Of a stretch of 64,000 bases of DNA, positions 12,901 through 23,200 are shown piece after piece. Within the stretch, counting starts at the first letter, position 1; every line of letters starts with the position of its first letter. The position numbers and the translations under genes are program-made. The stretch comes from Agelas oroides (lineage: Eukaryota; Porifera; Demospongiae; Agelasida; Agelasidae), in NCBI GenBank assembly GCA_949130485.1, contig OX422200.1, positions 4,572,274-4,636,273 on the forward strand, in the 5' to 3' direction. The notes below the pieces were generated by a model. It did no database searches, was not told the DNA's origin, and saw only the letters and a program-made list of their open reading frames with translations.

Positions 12901-15900
12901 ACAGCATACACTACAGCATGAATAGGTTGACATACTTCGAGGTTTACTAAAAGACAATACAAACTTCATTCAAATGGAGAGATGAGCTTTTTGTGGAGAT
13001 TATGGTAGTGGTTATACAATAAGACAACGCTTTGGGATAGCCTCATTCCCAGGCCCCCCCTGTTTTTGTTATTTAGTTTTAATATCCGTTATGAAAATTA
13101 GGATAATGGAGAACTATGTCAGACATCAGATTTCGGCACCATTTGTTTCAAGCTGTGTTTGTGCCAACGATCTATCCTTCAAGATGTGTGTGTGTGTGTG
13201 TTTTAGGTGGCCAAGAGTCCACACAGTTGTCAAGACCACTGTTACTGCTCTTGTCTTCATATGAGAATGCTGTGAAAGCCAGGTGTAGCTTGAAGCATTT
13301 GAATATGGTTAGATTCAAGTACCTGTAGCAAAATGAACGCAGGATGCTATCAAGACCTGAGTTGTACCATACTAAATATCCATCTCTGCTTGCTTGCTTG
13401 CTTGCTCGCTCGCTCGCTCCAGGATGATGCATGAATCATCTTACTAGTAATTCAATTACTAACCAACCATGTATGTTAACAACCAGACAGTTTTTGCACA
13501 CTCAAGCATGCTGCTGCTGCTACATGATTTATTATTCATTGTACCACACTAGCAGGACTGCATTGCAAAGATGAATGTGTATGTCTGTCTGTTTGTGGCC
13601 ATATACCGTAAATTTAACAGACAAATATTTCAATCTTTCACAGAGCTTGAATGTCCTCGTGTAGTAGGTGAAGGCTACTGCCATAGACCAGCATCAGCAA
13701 CCCGAAGCAAAGAAAACTGAAGTTGAAGCACACATGGCAATTACTTGTGGCTTGTACAGCTACGGACCTTCAATGGCAGGCTGCTCACAACGGTGTAAAT
13801 TATGGACAGTGGTTGAGGTTGCAGGTAAGGACCATGCATAAAAGGCGCTCATAAACGCCGGAAACTCAGCTCATGATTTGAGTGTGAAGCTTAGTCCATG
13901 CATGTGTAGCCACAGTTGCTGAAGAAATGACTGTAATTTGTTGCCATATGTGATACTTAGCTATCTCTGGTGAGGACTTAGCTACATATAAATTATCAAG
14001 TTTGGCTTATAGTAGATAGTGTTGTTGTGTGCTATGAAAGGTAGCAAATCAGCAGTGATGATCAATCATCTGACTAGTTACAAACCAGCTGTGACTTTAG
14101 TGACAGACTAGTGTTCCCACACACCATCCTTCATGGTTACCTGTGGGACTGTGAACTGCATGTTGTTCTGCCCACTGCACAACCACACATCTCCAAAGAG
14201 TACATCATTGAGGGTTGCGGTGCCATACTTCTGTGAGGTGGCACTAATCATGTGAGCCATGTTGCTCATGGTAGGTGGGAGAGTCACAGACCATCTGCAC
14301 ATGCCATTAATATCTGCAGAAAAGTGTAGAAATAAGTGCAGTGCCCATACTGACTATGTTTGGTAGGGAACTAAAGTTGGGATTCTATATACCAACATCT
14401 CATAATATATTGTGTGTACTCGCAGTAATAAAAATTAAAATACTCTTACAGTCTACAGAATTACCATTTTGTTACACCTTGCTGTCACAGGCTCCAGGTT
14501 TAGACCTAGCTATTAGTAGCTTGTTTCATGTTGCGAAGTCAGTGAATTGTGGCATTAAAAAATAGAGTGTATTCATAGAATACTTACCCCGCGCTGTCGA
14601 GTCTGTGGACTCCACTGTATCCGAGGTATTGATAGACATGTGTCGGATCCGCGTATACCTGGACTCTACCGTATTCAATGTATTGACCGTATTAAAATGG
14701 CGGACTATTCCGACGTTAAATAGGAAAGAGCTGGAAAAGCCGAGGATACAGCGAGCCACTTTGTTGCCTATGAGGTACACATACGTCACTTTTTTCTACA
14801 ATTTCAATGCTACTGTCAGTTTTAGAAATCATTTAACCCTGTCTATATTCAGATTTCAAAATTTTTCACTGGGCTGACAAACTGACAGACAGACTGACTG
14901 ACTGACAGACGGACAAAACCGATTGCCTTCGCCCATACGCACGCGGGGTAACAACACTATACTCATTCATCTTGGTTGAACATTTGTAAGTATTAGTGGC
15001 ATAACAGTATGGAGTACTATGTTCATATATAGCGAGTGCCACACGGCAAATATTGGCACTGCGTGACGTCAAAGCACGAGGGCCGTAGGCCCGAGTGCTT
15101 TGACGTCACGCAGTGCCAATATTTGCCGTGTGGCACGAGCAGCCATACAATAACTAATTTGTGCCATAGTATACGGAAGGAGCACAAGAATGTACGTACG
15201 AGTGCTAACAGTGCACGGTGTAATACGAACGTGAACCAAGTTGCGCCATAATTTCAATCGACCAAGAAAGAGTTGCTGTGCATGTGAAGGAGTTTCTCCG
15301 TTGACTTTTTCATTGAAGGTGACTGGTATGCTGATCTTTGTGTGCTATCCCCCACGTTGATGGAGTGATCTGGGAGTAATGCTGAAAATTTCCGTTAAAT
15401 CTCGAAAGAGCAGATCCGGAAAGAAACAGCAACTTTACTACTACGGCTCGGAGGCGCTGTGAAAACGAGCGTAGCTACACTGCGGCCACTGCGGAAGACA
15501 CGCGGTCTGGCAGTAACAAGAAAGAGTTGGAGTTGAAGGTGTACAGCGAAGGATTCATATTCGTTGCAGAGAATCACCGCTATAGCAAATATATAAATGA
15601 TACTACTATGGCTGTGTGAACCGTCTACGCCACACGGGGGATAGCCACGAGGCTGTGTGAACTTACGGAGCTGTGTGAGGGCTGTGTAAACGTACGGGGC
15701 TGTGTGGAATGTACCGAGTTGCTGAAAGCGAACGATCGCGTCCTGTTGACCCTTGGAACGTTTGTAGATGTTTTTAGTGAACACTCAGTTTTGTGTCTTG
15801 TTTTTTTTCTGTACTTTGACTGTATTTCTTTTCCAACAATGCAGAAAAAAGCTGTTGCTACTAATTGACCATAGGTATACCTAGGGATTCCCAGTGCCAA

Positions 15901-17403
15901 TATCTCATTAAGTGCGTGGGAGATCAAAGACGCCGGTGTGCCACTATTCTCATATTGGCACTGGGAAGCCCTAGCGGGCAGTGCCATATGGCATATATTG
16001 GCACACCGGTGCCTTTGATCTTCCCACGCACTATGGCACAATACTGTTTAAGATTATAATTATATGGTGACCTTAGTCTACATAACTGAAAGCATGTCAC
16101 TGTGGATTAATATCACAACAAAATTTACTTGGAGTGGCTAGTGCACAACTCATCAGAACACACAAACAGTAAACAGTGAGTAAACGGATGAGTACCCTCT
16201 CTCTGCAAAAGCCATCTCATCTTGTAACTGTACAGGTTGGTTTTAGGGTTACTATCTTAGGTGACCTTACTATAGCAGTCCTGAGCTAACAAGTGGTTAG
16301 TTTAAACAATGTGCTCAATGACGTTGTGACATCATAGTTATCAGACCAAGACACGCATGCGCTCACGAGATGAAAGATGCTGAAGAGCGAGTTTTACATA
16401 GGTTCAACCATACCAAACTTTCTCAACTTTTGAGTGTTATGAGCTCCCTAATAATCTGTTCTTGAGAAATTTGAATGGGAAAACCTCTCTGCAAGTGAGC
16501 GGAAAACTTTAGAGACTAGAGGTGCTCAGAAAGGTACTTACCCCCTGCGTGTCTATGCAACAATTGACTTAATGTTGTATTTTGCTATGAAAAGATGTAG
16601 CTGTACGTCAATCTTGTGTACACATTGAATTTGCCCATTTAGCCGTCCACATGATTTGGAGATACATGATCCATGCAAGGTCATACCTGTATTACCTTAA
16701 TTGCTGCATGTATGTGATTGTTACTATGTACTCTAGCAGCAGCACTCTCTGAAATTCACACAAGGTATGCATTCTACAATCATCCCCCCCACATGTAGGT
16801 GCTTGTCCACCACTCAGTCTGTCTAATATCAGAAATCCACCCAAACAGGAAATTTAGAGGAAGTTTACACGTGGCAATGATCCACCCAGTTAGTGCATGT
16901 GCACCTTAAAGTGGCCAAGGTGGTTGATTCTGTTTTGAAGTATGTACACCAGGTGCAGCGGGAAAAAGGTGCAAAGCATAAGTGCTTTACTTTGCACCTC
17001 TAGCTAGTCAAATTGCATGAGAAATCTGTGGATATATCAGGCAATCCCCCATTGGCTAAATTTCAGGTTGATACTCTAGTACCACTCACCAGGATTGAGT
17101 GTGGCAGTGTACATCTTCCCTCCAAACATGACCTCAACACTGTCATCACATGCTGGAAGAAAGCCCCACACATTGGCTGAGTGGGGTGCCCTCTGAAGCA
17201 CCATGTGGTCACCATAGTAGTTTGCAAAGCGTAGGGTGGCTTCAACAACTGCGAATGAGTGAGTTTGAAATCGATTTAATTTTGAAGAACACCACCCACG
17301 GACTTATAACACACCAGGCTGATTCTAAAAACTCACTTGAGTTTGTCATGCCTGTACTAGCCAGGGCTAAAACCAGCAACAGAGAGGTTGAAAATCGATC
17401 CAT
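9430..17403 (-). CDS. SIAE: Sialate O-acetylesterase (SIAE), with Asn at the nucleophile position
   Basis: SIAE removes O-acetyl groups from 9-O-acetylated sialic acids (secreted or lysosomal, SGNH-like esterase). Nine exons in gene order: 17403-17337, 17248-17090, 14313-14141, 12772-12634, 12523-12349, 12271-12153, 11849-11734, 10404-10127 and 9745-9430. They total 514 codons (513 aa; human 523) and phases agree throughout. The ATG at 17403 opens a signal peptide ([18 protein letters not shown]). Conserved blocks follow: [78 protein letters not shown] and GSIHPRDKQ. The motif that in human SIAE is SGQSNMQ reads SGQNNMQ (codon 14165-14167), so residue 125 is Asn where the human nucleophile Ser127 sits. 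All else looks constrained. Either the enzyme is inactive, or this is an allele or sequence error. Confidence 0.94.
9797..9980. repeat. (TG)n microsatellite in last SIAE intron
   Basis: Nearly uninterrupted TG/TGTA repeats, the longest run being about 9911-9980. It lies in the intron between the last two SIAE exons. It produces long Cys/Val and His/Thr reading frames that are not genes. Confidence 0.97.
10684..10917. mobile_element. 234-bp foldback MITE
   Basis: The ends are near-perfect inverted repeats of about 60 bp: CAAGAGCGCATAAGAACAGG at the left, and its complement CCTGTTCTTATGCGCTCTTG at the right. The inverted pairing continues through AGTAAGAGCGTGTAACTCC and its imperfect partner. 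It lies in a SIAE intron and has no coding capacity. The rest of this intron (10405-11733) holds a (TG)n tract at 10990-11020, the exon remnant at about 11590, and otherwise nothing I recognise. Confidence 0.75.
11585..11665 (-). pseudogene. Remnant duplicate of a SIAE exon
   Basis: On the minus strand this stretch keeps an acceptor (TTCTGCAG then TTTCA) and a frame reading [11 protein letters not shown]. That is clearly related to [11 protein letters not shown] in the true exon at 12271-12153, and its Ala matches the human sequence. The copy lacks the second half of the exon (the WYQGEAN block), and its acceptor phase no longer matches the coding frame. It looks like a decayed tandem exon duplication in the next intron. 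Confidence 0.7.
13540..13940. repeat. Interspersed repeat, copy 1 (copy 2 at 32625-33010)
   Basis: About 400 bp aligns collinearly with 32625-33010: shared GGACTGCATTGC, GGCCATATACCGTAAATTT, GGTGAAGG, GGCAGGCTGC, TAAACGCC and ATTCAGCTCATGATTT-type blocks. No protein domain is visible. Classification unknown. It is in the SIAE intron between exons 3 and 4, which also carries a piece (13110-13170) related to 21400-21470. Confidence 0.75.
14584..14951. mobile_element. Candidate 368-bp element with TTACCCCGCG ends
   Basis: Short perfect terminal inverted repeats (TTACCCCGCG and CGCGGGGTAA) flank 350 bp that includes a degenerate (GACT/GACA)n tract. No clear target duplication was found, so this is a weak call based on the ends alone. 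Confidence 0.4.
15036..15136. repeat. Perfect 42-bp-arm hairpin
   Basis: Bases 15036-15077 are the exact reverse complement of 15095-15136. The 17-bp loop itself contains GGGCC-GTA-GGCCC. The arms include GTGCCACACGGCAAATATTG and GCGTGACGTCAAAGCAC. It is intronic to SIAE. It resembles a foldback MITE core related to 15886-16045 through the shared AGTGCCAATAT motif. Confidence 0.95.
15886..16045. repeat. Related foldback repeat with AGTGCCAATAT motifs
   Basis: Nested inverted segments occur: CAGTGCCAATAT with ATATTGGCACTG, and GTGCGTGGGAGATCAAAG with CTTTGATCTTCCCACGCAC. The terminal motif is shared with the hairpin at 15036-15136, so both probably belong to one MITE family. The remaining intron to 17089 shows no recognisable feature. 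Confidence 0.65.
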
Positions 17404-20191
17404 TGCAAATGTTGCAGCCGCCAATTAGCTTTCGAGCACGAACCAAGGTAGGTCAGTCTTGCAGAAAAGACGACTTCCAGCCATTTTCTGTAGTCGCTCC
17501 GTAGCAAGATCAGTTCATCTACTCTGTAATGCTGTAATGCCATCGTCAACAACAGTAGCTGGCTACCACGTGATCAAGTAAGGCACGTAATCGTTACATA
17601 AATATGCTGACTCAGCACATACGGGAAAGTTTGCAAGTGACACCAGGCCCCTTTCCCGATTTTTGGGTGGGGCCTGGGGACGAGGCTACTTCGGTCTTCT
17701 GCGTTAACTGTGATTGAAGGCCTGGGAACGAGGCTAGTATACGAGGAGCTGAGTTTCCATAGTCTCGTGCCCAGACTAGACCCCACCCGCGAGTGGGGTC
17801 TGGGCACGAGACTAGGGTTTCCACGGCCACAGCCACGTGAGATGTCCACGCAAGATCAGTAACTCCGCACAGGATTGTCCAGCTGTCTTCTGATCACGTT
17901 TCTACCTTCAATTCCCACTGGCAGTGTGGACGACTGCAACTACTTCAACTGCAGGTGGCTCCCCGCTCTTGATTTTAAGTAAGCCAAAAGATTTGTGCAG
18001 ACACACAACGGGAAGATTTTTCTTTCCTCGAGGCTAACCGCATCCGAAGTGGAAACATAGATTATAGACCTACGTAGTCTATAAGCTATGGTGGAAATAA
18101 AACGCTGACTTGAATCCAGGTGACTTGAATGCAGGTGGAGAAATCAGCTTCGCCATAAAGAAGTCATTAACTTAAAAAGCTAACCAGTTAGGTACGCATA
18201 GTGTGGAAGCCTAGCTAGAGTGGGGCAGAAGTGAAACAGGGAACATGGAATTTGAGTTCGGCGCACAATCCAGCTCCTAATAATAAGCATAGCCATTGCA
18301 TGTAGAGTGAAGTGATGCTAACTTGGCTTGCTATTGCATATGGTTGGGTTTGTAGGTAGATTTTTGTAACTTTCATAATTTTCAACACACAAACCAAGAG
18401 CAATAAGAGTTTGATCCAAAATAGATTGTGTGCCTAAAGAATTCGAATTGTGAGTTTTGCACAGCGAATGGGCCTTATGTGTCAATGCAAGTATGATAAT
18501 GAGGTTGAACATGTTCACAGCTAGTGATACCTTAGTCTCGTGCCCAGCCGTCCACGCCCCCCGGCGGAGAACGTCTGGTGGTTTGACTTAAATTTCTTGT
18601 TACGATAGATAATAGAAGCATAGTAGGGATTGGAAACATAATGTTTTCATCCACGTTGCTGTAAGTCCGTATACTTCCCTGTGTAATTTAGCGTGGGTAG
18701 TCCGAGTGAACAAGTTTTAGTTCATCAGCACACCAGTATTAAAGCGCAGAGATTGTTGGAAATCTCCTACTTTCTACTGTGGCGCATCTCGTCTTTTTTT
18801 TTTGTTTTTTTTTTTGTTTTTTTTTTGTTTTTCCGAGCATAACCGCACCCCAAGTGGAAAGAAAAGGGTGACTGGGATGCAGGCAGTAACTGCATCCAAA
18901 GTGCAAAGTATCAGGTGTAGGTGGTAGGCCATTTAGTCCTGCGCATAACTGGAGATCAAATAGAGGCACATACTTACAGGTGGTGAACAAGCAGCAAGAG
19001 CACAAACTTTGACTATAAGAGAAAGGCCATAGATGTGAAGGGTGTGGTAAGCAAGGGTGAAAGACAGAGGGTGTAAATGAAGACAGGTCCTACTGACAAC
19101 AAAGGCACTGAGGAACAGGGGGTAAAAATGAGGTGCAGTATCCAGCCGTTAACAGTAAGCATAGCCATGCATGTAGAGCGAAGTGAAGCTATTGTAATGT
19201 ATGTGAAGTGTGTCTGTTGGAGTGGACAAATGGAGGTTGTGGTAGTTGGGTGTTATAGGAAAGTGTGTCTTAAACATTGACAGGTATGTACGGTTTGTTT
19301 TGTGGATGTGGGCTAAACAGGGTGGTTGGTGTACATGTACATGACTGGATGTACGAGTTGTAGTATATCAGTGTGCATGAAGCTCCTTGTTTGCAGGCAC
19401 CAGTATGCTATGTACACTACATGTCACTGTAGGTCTAATATTTTTTTCTCTCGTACATACACTTGCAATGTAGTTAATTAATGGTTGCTTGGATGCACAC
19501 AAGGTAAGTGTTCTACCGATCACCTCTACTTCGCAATACTATTGAGCCAACTTACACCTATGTACCTTCCATGGACTATGGGTCACAACACTTCTTATAA
19601 CCGGGCTACGTGAGACTAGGTGCTTTTAGCCTCAATTTACCTCTACAGTAACTATTAAGGTCTCCCACGAAGCAGTGCCCAGTCTTCATAGCACTTCTGC
19701 AATTCCAGATACTTATTTTGAATGTACCTGTTATTCAATCTGCATTCTTTGTAACTGTAAGCCTCCATTTGTGAACTAATCACTATCTTTTAACCATGCA
19801 TTTATTATGATGCAGGAGGGAACATCCCCTCCTGCATCATAATAAATGCTTTGTTAACTTGTGTTAACCCCTGTTAATTCCTGATATATGGTAATATGCT
19901 GTGCATTCACAGTCTACTCTTGTAATAGTTGTGTACATACGAAAACGTCAAGTACCCCACGTAGTGTAGGCCTAGCTCACTTATTCTTGCAGAGGTAAGA
20001 CTCTTGCTTGTGGTTTCTTACTCACAGTTGCCATAGTACATTTGTGTACATTCCTAAGCTTTACATTATCTATACACCATTTTTTTGTGGATCTTTGATT
20101 GAGAACCTCAAACTGCAATACAGCAGCATAATTATAGTGTAAGACAGTTGTATGTTAGTACTGAATCTACTGAACCATTGATCTCTTTCAG
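17404..20191. other. Head-to-head SIAE / ANGEL intergenic region
   Basis: About 2.8 kb separates the two divergent start codons, so both promoters must lie here. It contains a cluster of TAGCCTCG-family fragments at about 17640-17820, including a compact hairpin with AGTCTCGTGCCCAGA and its complement. A lone terminus (TAGTCTCGTGCCCAGCC) lies at 18534. There is a T-rich tract at 18797-18834 and a perfect hairpin at 19798-19849. A possible 5' untranslated exon could end before GTAAGA at about 19994 and splice to the acceptor at 20191, but this is inference. Confidence 0.6.
19798..19849. repeat. Perfect 23-bp hairpin upstream of ANGEL
   Basis: The 23-bp arm (GCATTTATTATGATGCAGGA plus GGG) pairs exactly with 19827-19849 around the 6-base loop AACATC. 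It lies about 360 bp before the ANGEL coding start. It could be a young MITE core or a small-RNA precursor. The sequence alone does not decide. Confidence 0.9.
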
Positions 20192-20211
20192 AATCTGTAA
20201 GGGTGTCTGTG

Positions 20212-23200
20212 ATGAAAAGACTAACGAGTGGCCATTCTCCGCAGTATGTAGGGTACCCTTCAAAGAGGCACAGGAAATCAGAGCTGAGTGTGCATTCTGA
20301 AATTGTGGGGGCTCACTGTGATCAACTGTCAACTGCTTCCAGATTTGATTCTATCGTGAAGGGTGATTTCCGATCCAATGAAGTGCCAACAGGTTCCAGC
20401 TTCAGTTTTCAACCTGCAAGGTCACAGTCACAACATCCTAGTGGGGAGTCTGGCTCACCGCAGTTGTCATCAAGTGTCCATGGCCAAACTTATAATGAAC
20501 TGCCCACAAGTTCCAACTTAAGCTGTTTTCAACCTGCAAGGTCACAGTCACAACATCCTAGTGGGGAGTCTGGCTCACCGCAGTTGTCATCAAGTGTCCA
20601 TGGCCAAGCTTATAATGAACTTCCCACAAGTTCCAACTTAAGCTGTTTTCAACCTGCAATGTCACAGCCACAGCATCCTAGTGGGGAGTCTGGCTCACCG
20701 CAGTTGTCATCAAGTGTCCATGGCCAAACTTATAATGAAGTGCCAACAGGTTCCAACTTAAGCTGTTTTCAACCTGCAAGGTCACAGTCACAACATCCTA
20801 GTAGGGAGTCTGGCTCACCACAGTTGTCATCAAGTGTCCATGGCCAAGCTTATAATGAACTGCCCACAAGTTCCAACTTAAGCTGTTTTCAATCTGGAAG
20901 GTCACAGTCACAACATCCTAGTGGGGAGTCTGGCTCGCCACAGTTGTCATCAAGTGTCCATGGCCAAGCTTACCATAAAATTCATGTGAATTCTGGACAA
21001 CACCCCAGCTCTCACACCTATTTCCACCCATTTCCCCTACCTGGACACTACCACCGGCCTGCCTTGTTATCACATGGGCCATGGGGACATCATCGTTTCA
21101 GCTACAGCGGGTGAGTTTTAATTAATGCTCTATGGTATACTGATTATAAGCACCCATAAAATTCTGTCACCAGTGCTTAGTATCCCAAGTTTTCAGTAGG
21201 CTCATTCCCACCCTTTTTCATATGCAATTTACTGTGCAGAAAAGATGGAGAGAGCCTTGAAGATTTAATAATGTGCACAATGTAAGTTGAGTGCATAGTT
21301 TACACAGTCATAGTTTAGTTCAACATGGCAGTGTCACCAGACGAGGTAGTGCAAGTATACAGATTTAGTATTAGTGAAAATCTGAGTTATGCGATGGCTG
21401 TGCAACAAAAGACAGCAGATTTCGGCACCGTCTGTTCCACAGTGCGTTTGTGCGAACAAGCTATCCTTCAAGATATGATATATGGGCAGAGTTGCTTCGA
21501 AGACTCAACGTAGATAGCAGTAGCTAACTTTAGCTGTCCCGGGAGTAGCAGCAGCAATACTGGAGCTCGGGCAACAATGGCGAGATACTACTTCACAGAA
21601 GCTGGCTACAATCGGGATGCCGACGATGTTGTGCGATGAGCTGCTTGTAGCAGTTTGGGCGGTTGGCCACGTAGCCGTTTTCGGTCAACAGCGTTGCCGA
21701 AGATTGAGAGCAGATGGCAGTATGTCCGTTTGTAAGCACAGACTAGTAAAGCAGTCTAGTCTAGCGGTAGCTTTGTCATCGCCACGGCTGCATTTGCACT
21801 GCTGTGTATTTACCCTGTGGTATGGTACCTCATGATTATAAGTACCCTACGTGATCGGCACCACAAGGTGCCATCAAGACCGGATCTCTGCCAGATGAAA
21901 GATCAGTCTCTGAAAATGTTTGCATGATGAAATGACAACCCCATCAGATTTGGAGCTATATGGTTTGCTTTACCTGTAACTCGGTTACAACTTGCCACTA
22001 TAGCCTTCAGTTTTGTTCTTTTTAGAAGAGCTGCTGTGCTGGACTACCAGTGTACAAAGTATGGAGCTTCAAACGTTATTTGATCTACTTTATCCAGTAA
22101 ATCAAAGTTGTCAATTGCTGTGTCCTGTGCATTTGTAGTGCTTTGTTGGAGCATGGCGCACCCATAGTTTGGTTTAGTGAGGAGTGGAGATATCCTTCTA
22201 AACCATATACCGTAAACTCTGGTTATTAGGCACACCTTGCTATTAGGCGCATGTTATTTATTAGGCGCATGCTTACTTCCTGGTACGCAGCATCATTTAT
22301 TAAGCGCATGTGCATTAAGTAGAGTACACAACAGCGGCGAGAGATCGAGTGAAAACCATGGCATCAAGAGCGCGCAATGCACTCGGTCACTTTTGGCTAA
22401 CACAAAGTCACAATCCGCATCCCTCGCAGCTTACAAGACTAGTTATCCTGTACCATAAGGCTGTGTGAAGCCCCACACATCTCCTTGAATATAGCTACAA
22501 TGGCTGCAAATCACAGAAGTCTTCTGATTTTACGCATGTACTTATTAACCAGAGTCTACTGTATTGAGGGCAAATGTAAGCACGGTTTAGAAAAATAAGC
22601 GAATTTGTTCCCTGCATTATTCACTGTTCATCCATTGCCCTTGATGAGAATAATTTTGACGCATTCATGTAGACCAGGGTGTTTTTGGGCAACATATCCT
22701 TTCAAGTACTTGAGCAACTTCACTTCAGAAGTAACAGTATTCCCAAATCACTACTCTACAAAGCACTCAAGCTTGCAATTTTTTTTTAGCAGTTAGGCTT
22801 TTTATTTTCTCTCCCGTAGTGAAGCCATTTAACTGTCAAATCGTTCGGTAGAAAGTGTGAGTCTCAGAAATCTCAGTAGGGATTAAACAAATACCACTAT
22901 TGGAGAGACCACTCAATGCACAACGAATCCTGGTCGAAGGCTAAAATGGAATATGGTTGTGATGCCTTACCCCTGTAGCCAGTGGACAACATACTGTTGA
23001 CTCATATAGGCAATAAGAACAGAAATGTACAGCAAGCAACTTCACTTACTGCACTCACATAATGAGAATCCTGATGATCACAATGAAGTCAGTGAAATTT
23101 TATTTGCATAAAATGTTGCCAACTACCGTGAAGTGTCCAAGATCTAAACATCGTATCGTATACGTAATACACAGTAACATGACGCTTAAGAAGTCAGTGA

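Noticed and set aside
18739-19005. Lys-rich minus-strand frame
   Set aside because: It is created by the T-rich tract at 18797-18834.
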